DNA from: Mangrovibrevibacter kandeliae
GTDB taxonomy: Bacteria; Pseudomonadota; Alphaproteobacteria; Rhizobiales; Rhizobiaceae
DNA: 64,000 nucleotides
Reading direction: 5' to 3'
Assembly: GCF_024519155.1 (NCBI RefSeq)
Contig: NZ_JANIFJ010000009.1
Span: 62,001 to 126,000 of the forward strand
Of this stretch, positions 30,494 to 39,600 are shown one piece after another. The position numbers and the translations under genes are program-made. Numbering within the stretch: the first letter of the stretch is position 1; the number at the start of each line of letters is the position of its first letter. The notes under the pieces were generated by a model, which searched no databases, was not told where the DNA came from, and saw only the letters and a list, made by a program, of their open reading frames with translations.

Positions 30494-32215
30494 GTGTCAG
30501 CCATCGAGACATCGCCCGTGCCGATCGAACTTGCCATGAACACCGCTTCATCCGGCCCGGATCCAGTCGGCCAGGCTTCACTCGCCGAAGAAGCTCTGCG
30601 CCGTCTGAACCGCGCCGTCGCCGTCTACTCGCGCGACGGGGCCGTCCAGTTCAGCAACGGCGCCTTCGACGCCCTCTTGCGGCAGCCGGCCTTCGCGAGC
30701 GGACTGGCCGCGCTGTTCGAGCGCACGCTCGCCCTGCACTCCGTGCGAAGCGAGGACACACCTCTCAGCCTCGGTGAGCGGCGCGTCTACCAGATCGAGA
30801 CCGTGCCCCTGTCGCATGGCGTTCTCGTCACCGCGTCCGACGTCTCGGCCGAGATGGCAGAGCGCAAGCGGGTCAACGACGAAGCACGCACCGATCCGCT
30901 GACCGGGCTCGGCAACCGACTGCTCCTGCGCGAGCAGTTGGCGGAGCTGATGAGCGATCTCACGCTGCATCCGTCGGCGGCGGCCGTCCTGACGATCGAT
31001 CTCGACCGCTTCAAGGCCGTCAACGACACGCTCGGCCACCCCGTCGGAGACGCCCTGCTGCGCGTCGTCGCCGACCGCATCCGCTCGCAGCTCGGACGCG
31101 GCGACGTCGTCGCCCGGCTCGGCGGCGACGAGTTCGCGATCCTGCAGGTCGATCCCCAGCAGCCGAAGGCCGCCGAGTCGCTGGCCGCTCGCCTCGTCGA
31201 CCTGCTCGGCCGCTCCTACATCGTCGACGGCAACCTCCTGAATATCGGCGCCAGCGTCGGCGTCGCCCTGCTGCCGGGCGATTGCGCCGACGGCGACCAG
31301 ATCCTCAAATACGCCGATCTCGCATTGTATCGCGCCAAGAGCGCCGGCCGCGGCACCTATCGCTTCTTCGAGATGGCGATGGACGAGGAGATGCAGGCCC
31401 GCCACACGATGGAGATCGATCTCCGCCGGGCGCTGGCGCTGCGTGAATTCTCGCTGGTCTATCAGCCGCAGGTCAATCTCGACACCAGCCGCATCACCGG
31501 CTTCGAAGCCCTGCTGCGCTGGCACCGGGCCGGCGGCGCCACGGTGGCGCCGAGCGACTTCATCCCGCTCGCCGAGGAGATCGGCCTGATCAATCCGATC
31601 GGCGAATGGGTGATCCGCAACGCCTGCCGCGAGGCGGCCGGCTGGAGCGAGCCCCTCACCATCGCGGTGAACGTGTCCGCCAGCCAGTTCGCCAGCGCGA
31701 CCCTGATCGGGACCGTGGTATCGGCGCTCGCCGAGAGCGGCCTCGCGCCGGAGCGGCTCGAGCTGGAGATCACCGAGAGCGTCCTGATGGACGACACGCA
31801 GAGCGTCATCGACATTCTCCACAGCCTGCGCCAGCTCGGCGTGCGCGTGTCGATGGACGATTTCGGCACGGGCTATTCGTCCCTGTCCTATCTGCGGCGC
31901 TTCCCCTTCGACAAGATCAAGATCGACCAGTCCTTCATCCGCGGCCATGAGGCGGAAGGACCCGGCGGCAGCGCCATCGTGCAGGCCATCGCCGCGCTCG
32001 GCCGCAGTCTCGGCATGACCACCACGGCCGAGGGCGTCGAGACCGAGCAGCAGCTGTCGCGCGTCGCCGCCTATGGCTGCACCGACGTGCAGGGCTTCCT
32101 GTTCTCGCGCCCGCTGCCGCCGGAGAAGATCGCCGATGTCATCTTGAACAATCGCGCGCAGCCGAGCGAGCCGCCGCGAAAGACGAACGACACGCAAGGA
32201 GGAGACAGCCTGTGA
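30494..32215 (+). CDS. Dual GGDEF-EAL cyclic-di-GMP enzyme
   Basis: The 573-residue cytosolic protein has a PAS-like sensor region (about residues 35-120), a GGDEF domain with intact GGDEF at 210-214, and an EAL domain beginning with EAL at 338-340. EAL catalytic contexts are present: NVSASQF, LELEITESVL, MDDFGTGYSSLSYL, FDKIKIDQSFI and TTAEGVETE. No RxxD inhibitory site precedes GGDEF. So it may both make and degrade cyclic-di-GMP; the EAL looks active. The GTG at 30494 is chosen; an ATG at 30536 is alternative. It overlaps the BLUF gene by 4 bases, suggesting light-controlled activity. Confidence 0.92.
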   Translation: MSAIETSPVPIELAMNTASSGPDPVGQASLAEEALRRLNRAVAVYSRDGAVQFSNGAFDALLRQPAFASGLAALFERTLALHSVRSEDTPLSLGERRVYQIETVPLSHGVLVTASDVSAEMAERKRVNDEARTDPLTGLGNRLLLREQLAELMSDLTLHPSAAAVLTIDLDRFKAVNDTLGHPVGDALLRVVADRIRSQLGRGDVVARLGGDEFAILQVDPQQPKAAESLAARLVDLLGRSYIVDGNLLNIGASVGVALLPGDCADGDQILKYADLALYRAKSAGRGTYRFFEMAMDEEMQARHTMEIDLRRALALREFSLVYQPQVNLDTSRITGFEALLRWHRAGGATVAPSDFIPLAEEIGLINPIGEWVIRNACREAAGWSEPLTIAVNVSASQFASATLIGTVVSALAESGLAPERLELEITESVLMDDTQSVIDILHSLRQLGVRVSMDDFGTGYSSLSYLRRFPFDKIKIDQSFIRGHEAEGPGGSAIVQAIAALGRSLGMTTTAEGVETEQQLSRVAAYGCTDVQGFLFSRPLPPEKIADVILNNRAQPSEPPRKTNDTQGGDSL

Positions 32216-32655
32216 CCCGACCGTTGTACCGGCTGGTCTATTACAGCCGCAACCGCATCGCCGGCGCGCCGGGCGATGTGGCTCAGACCGTGCAGGGCAT
32301 CCTGCGCGCCTCGCAGCGCAACAACTTCGAGGTCGGCGTCACCGGAGCGCTCCTGTTCAATGCCGGCATCTTCGCCCAGGTTCTCGAAGGTCGGCAGGAC
32401 TCGATCAGCGCGACCTTCGAGCGGATCCAGCGCGACCCGCGCCACGGTGACGTGCACGTCCTCGGGTTCGAGCAGACCTCTGCTCCGAGCTTTCCGAACT
32501 GGTCGATGGCCTATCTCGGCCGTTCGCGTGAAGCCGAGAACTTGTTCGGCTCCATCGCCGCCGACAGCGGGTTCCGGCCCGACAGCCTCGAGAGCGAGCG
32601 GATCTTCCGCATCATGCGCGAGATCGCGCTGGAGGAAGAGAGCGCGGCCGCCTGA
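32212..32655 (+). CDS. BLUF-domain blue-light sensor
   Basis: The 147-residue protein is a stand-alone BLUF photoreceptor, binding FAD and sensing blue light. Key residues are present: Tyr10 (RLVYYSRN), Asn38 (RNNFEVGVTG), Gln56 (IFAQVLEG), Trp97 and Met99 (NWSMAYLG). The C-terminal 45 residues are helical and could contact a partner. The GTG at 32212 overlaps the stop of the GGDEF-EAL gene (GTGA), with AAGGAGGAG at about 32196-32204. Translational coupling strongly implies that it modulates that cyclic-di-GMP enzyme; in BlrP1 and YcgF the two functions are fused in one protein. Confidence 0.93.
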   Translation: MTRPLYRLVYYSRNRIAGAPGDVAQTVQGILRASQRNNFEVGVTGALLFNAGIFAQVLEGRQDSISATFERIQRDPRHGDVHVLGFEQTSAPSFPNWSMAYLGRSREAENLFGSIAADSGFRPDSLESERIFRIMREIALEEESAAA

Positions 32656-32683
32656 CGGCGTCTGCGCGGCCCCCCTCCCTCAC

Positions 32684-33862
32684 CTATTTGCAGACCCCGC
32701 GGCGTCGCTGCTTGGCGTCGAGATGCAGGTGGTCGGCGTGATCGCGGTTGTACCCCGGCCCGAGCACCGTGCCGAAATAGCGGCAGGCGGCCGTGCGCAC
32801 CGACTTCTGGAAGCCCTTCTCGCGGACCGAGAAGAAGCCCTTCTTCTCGATCTCCATCACCGACCCGTCGGACAGCTTGAAACCCCGCACGTCGAGCGCG
32901 TTGCCGCTCGCATGCTCGCTGATCGTCCGCGAGCCGGCGATCCGGCTGCAGCGGTAGGACGAGGCGTTCAGCACCGCCACCGGTGAGGACCACAGGTTCG
33001 ACCGGGCGGCCGGCTTGACCGCGTCGTGCATCCAGCGGGCGGCCCGAAGCGCCGTCTCGCAGTTCAGCGTCGCGGCCGGCTGCATCGCGACGCCCGGTGC
33101 GATCTGCGTCACCTTGACCGGATAGTCGATGCCGCAGCTGCGGCTGCGCGAGATCGAAGCGGTGTCCACATAGGCGACGCCGAGATCTGCAAGGGCCCGA
33201 CGGCACATCGCCTCGCCCCGCGGCAGCGCGGCATAGCCCCCGGGCAGGTCTTCGTCGAAGTCGCGCTGGCGGCGCACCGGGTCACCCAAGCGCTCCGGGC
33301 GCGACGACGGCAGTAGCGAGGCGAAGCTGCGCCGCGGCGGCAGCGCACCCGGCGTCACCGCCTTCATCCCGTCCCACGGATCGACGGCGGGACGACCGTC
33401 GTCCGCCCCTTCCTTCACCATCAGATCCTCGATGCTCACCGGCGGCGGCAGGTCGGCGAGGTTCACGGCCCCGTCCGGCAGCTCTTCCGTGTCGGAGGCC
33501 TCGTCCGGCAGACCGTCATCTGCAGGTGCGAGCCGGCCGGACGATGCTGGGGTCGGTGCAAAGGCGGCTTGCGCCGGCAGCGGTGCGGCGTCGCCGGAGG
33601 CCGTCGTCCGGGGCATCGGCTGCGGCGGCCGGGCGTCCGCCGGCGCGTAGGCCTGTGCTGGAAGATCCGGCACCGGCCCGCCCCAGACGAGCCGCGGCCG
33701 ACCGGGAGTCGAGGGTGCCATTCCGGCAACCGAACCCGTGGTCACCGCAGGGGCATCGGGAAGGCGCAGATACTGCGCGCAGGCCCCCTCGGGCATGCCC
33801 GCCACCGCGGCACACGCAGCGGCGAGCACGACTTCATGCCATCCGTTATTACGCACACCCAT
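32684..33862 (-). CDS. Extensin-like C-terminal domain protein (M15-type peptidase fold)
   Basis: The 392-residue exported protein has a signal-like N-terminus (VVLAAACAAVAGMPEGACA), a long Pro/Ala-rich section (about 35-170) and a C-terminal extensin-like domain with four cysteines in disulfide-like positions. The metal-site pattern SEHASGNALDVRGF and HADHLHLD resembles LAS/M15 DD- and LD-carboxypeptidases, so it may trim peptidoglycan. The ATG at 33862 is preferred over a GTG at 33907 because it leaves the signal peptide near the start. It is convergent with the BLUF gene. Confidence 0.85.
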   Translation of the reverse strand: MGVRNNGWHEVVLAAACAAVAGMPEGACAQYLRLPDAPAVTTGSVAGMAPSTPGRPRLVWGGPVPDLPAQAYAPADARPPQPMPRTTASGDAAPLPAQAAFAPTPASSGRLAPADDGLPDEASDTEELPDGAVNLADLPPPVSIEDLMVKEGADDGRPAVDPWDGMKAVTPGALPPRRSFASLLPSSRPERLGDPVRRQRDFDEDLPGGYAALPRGEAMCRRALADLGVAYVDTASISRSRSCGIDYPVKVTQIAPGVAMQPAATLNCETALRAARWMHDAVKPAARSNLWSSPVAVLNASSYRCSRIAGSRTISEHASGNALDVRGFKLSDGSVMEIEKKGFFSVREKGFQKSVRTAACRYFGTVLGPGYNRDHADHLHLDAKQRRRGVCK

Positions 33863-34020
33863 CGGACGGCCTCTCGTTCCCCGCGTGACTCGAGCGGACG
33901 GGGACAAGGTAAAGGCACGTGGTTAGGGACTGGTGAACGAGGGGCTTCACGCGGGCCCCTGCCCCATGGCCGGCCCGGGGCACGGGGCCCGCGCCGGACC
34001 GCCGTCGCTCAACGCGAAGG

Positions 34021-34983
34021 CTATCGCGCGACGTGCCGCTCGCGGCTCTCGACGACGTCTCCGGCCTTGCCGAGCCGCGCCTGCACGAAGCGCAGCGTGC
34101 GCGCCACGGCCAAGGGAAGCTCCGAACTGTGCGTCGCACCCATGAACTCGTGAAACCGGGCACGCACGCTCGGCAGGCGGTCGAGGTCGCCGGCAACGCT
34201 GCGGGCGGTATCGACCGGGTGGCGGCGCGCCATGCGCGTGCGCCGTTCGGCTGCGTCCGGCGCGCTCGCCTGGTCCGGACTGAGCGTCTGCTCATACTCC
34301 GCGGCGGTGATCATCACGTCGATCGGTCCGGCATGCCGCTCGTTCTCGAAGCCCTTGGCCTCTGCGAAGAGCGTGCGGTTGCCGAACCCGAAGGACGGGC
34401 TGGCCGCGGCGTAGGCGCGAAAGGCACTCGGGTGGGTGAACAGGAGATGCAGGGCGAGGAGCCCGCCATAGGAGTGCCCGAACAGCACCTCGCGGTGCCG
34501 GTCGATCGGCTGCTCGCGCTCGATCGCCGGCTTCAACTCGCGCGTGAGGTAGCGGATGAAGCGGTCGGCGCCGCCGATCGGCAGGCCGTTGTCCTGGCTC
34601 GGACCGTTGTAGACCGGCGGGGTGTAGTCGTATTCGCGCGCCGGATCATAGGGACCATCGGTGACGTAGCCGACGCCGATCACCACCACCGGATGGTGCC
34701 GGCGAGCGCCGCTCTGCGCCCGCAGCGCGTCGAGCATCATCGGAAAGGCGATGTTGCCGTCGAGGAGATAGACGGCAGGCCAGCCGCCCGCCGGCGCCGG
34801 CCCCTGGGGCACCGCGAGGAAGATCCGGTAGGTGCGGTCCATCACCTGCGAGCGGACGTCCTGCTGCGAGACGGTGTAGCCTGCAACGGGCGCCGCCTCG
34901 ACCGCTCGTGCCGGCGTCCCGTGCTCCGCGAACAGCATCATGACGACGACCGCGAGCGCGCGGCAGAGCGGAAAGGGCGGCAT
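34021..34983 (-). CDS. Exported alpha/beta hydrolase (Fes/IroE-like esterase fold)
   Basis: The 320-residue protein has a signal peptide ending near AVEA (MPPFPLCRALAVVVMMLFAE...) and the esterase D/Fes-type fold: RTYRIFLAVPQGP, PAVYLLDGN, nucleophile Ser in VLFGHSYGGLLALHLLF (about residue 170) and a late His in FMGATHSSELPLA. Members hydrolyse siderophore esters, S-formylglutathione or other esters; the specific substrate is unclear. Export to the periplasm fits IroE-like ferri-siderophore processing, but no iron genes are adjacent. Monocistronic. Confidence 0.83.
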   Translation of the reverse strand: MPPFPLCRALAVVVMMLFAEHGTPARAVEAAPVAGYTVSQQDVRSQVMDRTYRIFLAVPQGPAPAGGWPAVYLLDGNIAFPMMLDALRAQSGARRHHPVVVIGVGYVTDGPYDPAREYDYTPPVYNGPSQDNGLPIGGADRFIRYLTRELKPAIEREQPIDRHREVLFGHSYGGLLALHLLFTHPSAFRAYAAASPSFGFGNRTLFAEAKGFENERHAGPIDVMITAAEYEQTLSPDQASAPDAAERRTRMARRHPVDTARSVAGDLDRLPSVRARFHEFMGATHSSELPLAVARTLRFVQARLGKAGDVVESRERHVAR

Positions 34984-35200
34984 CGGGACACTCCGGCGAG
35001 CAAGGCCGCGGGTTCGGTGCGGCCCCCTGTTGTACCGCCTCGGCTCCCTTCGGTCGTCTCACGGTCGCTCGACGCGCCGGGACCGAGTGTCGCGGATGCG
35101 CGGCATCCCACCCGCGGGCGCGGCGACCTGCGCCGACGCGTGGAACCCTAGCGCCGTCAATGGCTTGAACGAAGATCGGCAAGCAACGGGAGCCGCAGCC

Positions 35201-35392
35201 ATGTCGAACATCGACGATGCCATCATTCCGCCGGGCAACCGCCCGCCACCCGGTGGTGCTCCACCGCTGGAAGACCCGTCACCGGACGGCACGGGGTCCG
35301 ACGACATCCGCGAACCGGGCGCCGACGTCCCGCCGGTCACGCCCGACCCGGAGGAAGGACGCAACAACCTTCCCAACATCGAGCACGTCTGA
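35201..35392 (+). CDS. Small acidic proline-rich protein
   Basis: The 63-residue product (opening MSNIDDAIIPPGNRPPPGG) is Pro/Asp/Glu-rich with no membrane segment or known domain and is probably disordered. GGGAG at 35188-35192 precedes the ATG by eight bases, and the frame is closed properly. I do not recognise a family. It lies in a cluster of four very short genes between the hydrolase and uvrB. Confidence 0.5.
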   Translation: MSNIDDAIIPPGNRPPPGGAPPLEDPSPDGTGSDDIREPGADVPPVTPDPEEGRNNLPNIEHV

Positions 35393-35476
35393 GAGCGCTG
35401 CGTGCTTCTCACCGGATGCTTGTCCCAGCTGTCGCTTCCGAGCGGCAGCTGGCCCGTCGACGACGCGGTCGCGCCG

Positions 35477-35692
35477 TCAGAGACTCGGATAGAACTTCAC
35501 CGGCTCGGCGATCTTGCGCCCCTCACCGTCCGCGCGCACCGCGAGCTTGAAGCGACCATCCGGATCGTCCCGCCATGTGTCGATCTCGCTGCGACGGATC
35601 GAGATCATCATGTCGCGGTAGGCCACCTGTCCCTCGCGCTCGGTGCAGTCCACGTCCACCCAACCAATCGTCGGCATGGCAGTCCTCTTCAT
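35477..35692 (-). CDS. Small hypothetical protein
   Basis: The 71-residue product (core MPTIGWVDVDCTEREGQVAY, then DMMISIRRSEIDTWRDDPDG) looks like a compact beta-rich protein, not a shadow frame: its codon use is normal and both starts have ribosome sites (GGGGGAG before 35692; AGAGGA before the ATG at 35677). No family is recognised. It is transcribed against its small-gene neighbours. Confidence 0.5.
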   Translation of the reverse strand: MKRTAMPTIGWVDVDCTEREGQVAYRDMMISIRRSEIDTWRDDPDGRFKLAVRADGEGRKIAEPVKFYPSL

Positions 35693-35908
35693 TTTCGTCT
35701 CCCCCGCCTTTTTTTAAGTCTTCCCATCGATCGAGCGCAACGTGCCCGATCCGGTTCTTTCGCAAGCGTGGCATCCCCGTCACGCAGCAATCCTCAGCTT
35801 TCGACGGCGAGCTTGTGCGAGGGTGACGGTAGACGGCGAACGGTTCGGCGCTATTTCTCCTGCTTTGCGTGGCATGCTGCGGTGCGACGCGACTCAGGGA
35901 GGATTTGG

Positions 35909-36085
35909 ATGCCGACAGTCGACAATGACGCAGCCGTACGCGACCGCGCCTACTTTCTGTGGGAGCAGGCCGGACGTCCGTCCGGTCGTGAGCACGAATT
36001 CTGGGCGCAGGCCTCGCGCGAGATCGAGGGCGACCCGAAGGCCAAGGAGGAGGCCGAGCGCAAGCAGCGGATCGTCGCCCGCTGA
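35909..36085 (+). CDS. DUF2934 domain protein
   Basis: The 58-residue product has the DUF2934 signature (RDRAYFLWEQAGRPSGREHE followed by FWAQASREI). DUF2934 proteins are short, widespread in Hyphomicrobiales and of unknown function, often stress-induced. A strong AGGGAGGA site precedes the ATG. The family match makes this the most secure of the small genes here. Confidence 0.82.
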   Translation: MPTVDNDAAVRDRAYFLWEQAGRPSGREHEFWAQASREIEGDPKAKEEAERKQRIVAR

Positions 36086-36191
36086 CCCGGCTCCGAGTTA
36101 CGTGACGGTCGGGGCGAGGACGCTTCGGCCGGTCATCGAACTCCAGCAGGCCCGGCGTCGTTCCCCTAGAGACATCCATGGGAGGTACGGC

Positions 36192-36476
36192 ATGTCCATT
36201 CTCTCCTTCAGAACGAAGCCGCGCAGCGGATTTCGCCGGCACGGGATCGTCGAGCTCGGCCGGATCACGATGATCGACATCGTCGGCCGGACGGTCGGCT
36301 GGCTGGACCGCGCCGGCCGAGCGGCCACGCTGCGCGTGCAGGAGGGATTCTTCCTGCGGTCGATCCCGGCACGCGGCGACCGGCTGATCCGCTACGCCGA
36401 CGGCCATGTCAGCCATTCGAAGGGCCCGGCGGCGGGCGAGCACGGGCGCACGGACGGCGGCGATCTCGCCGCCTGA
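36192..36476 (+). CDS. Small hypothetical protein
   Basis: The 94-residue basic protein (MSILSFRTKPRSGFRRHGIV, then VQEGFFLRSIPARGDRLIRY) has GGAGG at 36181-36185 six bases before the ATG. No domain is recognised. The spacing from the DUF2934 gene (106 bases) leaves room for its own promoter. It precedes uvrB on the same strand. Confidence 0.5.
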   Translation: MSILSFRTKPRSGFRRHGIVELGRITMIDIVGRTVGWLDRAGRAATLRVQEGFFLRSIPARGDRLIRYADGHVSHSKGPAAGEHGRTDGGDLAA

Positions 36477-36623
36477 GGCAGAGGCGAACGCAGACGTTTC
36501 CAGCGTGCGCTGCCAGGCGGACACGGCTCGGTGTCAGCCGACCCGTGCGGACTGCTGCAGGCGCTGCGGAATGCCGGCGCCGGCACCTTCCAAGCCGCGG
36601 CCATGGTCTCTATATGTTCCGGC

Positions 36624-39600
36624 ATGGCTCCCCGCACCCCCTCCCGCCGCAGCCCCCTCACCGACTATCAGGACGCTTCGGAGCGGCTGGACGGCCGCCG
36701 CGTCGCGCCGGAGGCCGAAACACCGCCCGACGGCTTCGGCGAGGCACCACAGGCACCCTTCCAAGGCGCCCCCTATTCCGGCTCGATCGCCGGCTGGGCC
36801 GACGAGATCGCGCAGGCGGCGGAGGTGAAGGCCGAGCGCGTCGCGGACGCGGGCGATGGCCCGTCGACGCCCGCCTCGCGGGTTTCGGCTCGCGACGGCC
36901 GGCTCGGCGCCGACACCGAGAGCGATCCCGCGCCGCGCCGCCCGGCCGCCGGCAAGGCGAAGGCCGCAAAGGACAAGGCGGAGAAGCCTGGCAAGACCGC
37001 GCGCGGCACCTCGATGGGCGGCAGCGCCTCGCCGAAGCAGCGCGCCGCGGCGGGCCTCAACCCGGTCGCCGGCCTCGATGTCAGCCTGGAGGACGCGCAG
37101 TCGCTGCCGGAAGGCGCGGTCACCGCCACCGTGCAGGCGCTCGCCGACCTCATCTCCTCCGGCAATCCGCTGCACAAGAACGGCGAGCTGTGGATCCCCC
37201 ACCGCCCGGCCCGGCCGGAGAAGTCCGAAGGCGGCGTGCCGTTCCGCATCGCCTCCGACTACACGCCAAGGGGCGACCAGCCGACCGCCATCGCCGACCT
37301 CGTCTCCGGCATCTCCGACGACGACCAGACGCAGGTGCTCCTCGGCGTCACCGGCTCGGGCAAGACCTTCACCGTCGCCAACGTCATCGAGCAGACCCAG
37401 CGCCCGGCGCTGATCCTCGCCCCGAACAAGACGCTCGCCGCCCAGCTCTACGGCGAGTTCAAGAACTTCTTCCCGGACAACGCGGTCGAGTATTTCGTCT
37501 CCTACTACGACTACTACCAGCCGGAGGCCTACGTCCCGCGCTCGGACACCTACATCGAGAAGGAATCCTCGATCAACGAGCAGATCGACCGGATGCGCCA
37601 CGCCGCCACCCGCGCGCTGCTCGAGCGCGACGACGTCATCATCGTCGCCTCGGTCTCCTGCATCTACGGTATCGGCTCGGTCGAGACCTACACGGCGATG
37701 ACCTTCCAGATGACGGTCGGCGACCGGCTCGACCAGCGCCAGCTCCTCGCCGACCTCGTCGCCCAGCAGTACAAGCGCCGCGACATGGACTTCACCCGTG
37801 GCTCCTTCCGGGTGCGCGGCGACACCATCGAGCTGTTCCCCGCCCACCTCGAAGACCGCGCCTGGCGCATCTCGCTGTTCGGCGACGAGATCGAGTCGAT
37901 CACCGAGTTCGACCCGCTCACCGGCAAGAAGACCGACGACCTGAAGTCGGTGAAGATCTACGCCAACTCGCACTACGTGACGCCGCGTCCGACCCTCAAC
38001 CAGGCCGTCAAGTCGATCAAGGAGGAGCTGAAGTGGCGCCTGCAGGAGCTTGAAAAGGCAGGCCGCCTTCTCGAAGCCCAGCGGCTGGAGCAGCGCACCC
38101 GCTACGACATCGAGATGATCGAGGCGACCGGCGCCTGCAACGGCATCGAGAACTATTCGCGCTACCTCACCGGCCGCCAGCCCGGCCACCCGCCGCCGAC
38201 CCTGTTCGAGTACCTGCCCGACAACGCGCTCGTCTTCATCGACGAGAGCCACGTCACCGTGCCGCAGATCGGCGCGATGTATCGCGGCGACTTCCGCCGC
38301 AAGGCGACGCTCGCCGAATACGGCTTCCGCCTGCCCTCCTGCATGGACAACCGGCCGCTGCGCTTCGAGGAGTGGAACGCCATGCGTCCGCAGACCGTCG
38401 CGGTCTCGGCCACCCCCGGCCCGTGGGAGATGGAGCAGGCGAACGGCGTCTTCGCCGAGCAGGTGATCCGCCCGACCGGCCTCACCGATCCCCCGGTCGA
38501 GATCCGGCCGGCCAAGACCCAGGTCGACGACCTCCTCGGCGAGATCCGCGAGACCACCGCGGCCGGCTACCGCGTGCTCGCCACCGTGCTCACCAAGCGC
38601 ATGGCCGAGGACCTCACCGAATACCTGCACGAGCAGGGCATCCGCGTGCGCTACATGCACTCCGACATCGACACCCTGGAGCGCATCGAGATCATCCGCG
38701 ACCTCCGGCTCGGCGCCTTCGATGTCCTGGTCGGCATCAACCTGTTGCGCGAGGGCCTCGACATCCCCGAATGCGGGCTCGTCGCCATCCTCGACGCCGA
38801 CAAGGAGGGGTTCCTGCGCTCGGAGACCTCGCTGATCCAGACCATCGGCCGCGCCGCGCGCAACGTCGACGGCCGCGTCCTCCTCTATGCCGACCAGGTC
38901 ACCGGCTCGATGGAGCGGGCGATCGCCGAGACCAACCGGCGCCGCGAGAAGCAGGAGGCCTACAATGCCGAGCACGGCATCACGCCGGCTTCGGTGAAGG
39001 CCAAGATCGCCGACATCCTCGACAGCTACTACGAGAAGGACCACGTCCGGGTCGACGTGAAGAGCATCGCCGGCGATTCCGGCGCGCTGGTCGGCAACAA
39101 CCTCAAGGCCCATCTCGAGCATCTGGAGAAGCAGATGCGCGACGCCGCCGCCGATCTCGACTTCGAGACCGCCGCGCGGCTGCGCGACGAGATCAAGAAG
39201 CTGCAGGCCAAGGAGCTCGAATACGGCGCCGACGCGCTGGCCGCCGAGGCCGACGCCGAGGGGCCGGCGACCGGTCGCAGCGCGGGTGCGCGCGGCGGGT
39301 CGAACCAGGGCCGGGCCGGCGCGCGCGGCAAGGCCGGGCGCGGCGCCAGCGACGGCGGCAATGCCCGCTTCTCCGCCCTCGGCGAACCGCTGAAGCCGCG
39401 CGGCGCCGATGGCGGCGATGCCGGGCGCGGCGCGCCGCGCCTCGGGCGGCCGGACAACGGCAATGCCGCGAGCGCCGGAGACGACCGCGCCGGCAGCTCC
39501 TACTTCGCCAAGCCCTCGCTCGACGACATGGGCCCCGGCACCGACACGGCCGTACCGGCGCGAAAGAGCGCGGCCCCGTCCACTCATCCTGAGGTGCCCG

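Noticed and set aside
36477-36623. LexA (GTTC-N7-GTTC) operator before uvrB
   Set aside because: Only isolated GTTC or GAAC-like half-sites are present; none has the required spacing.
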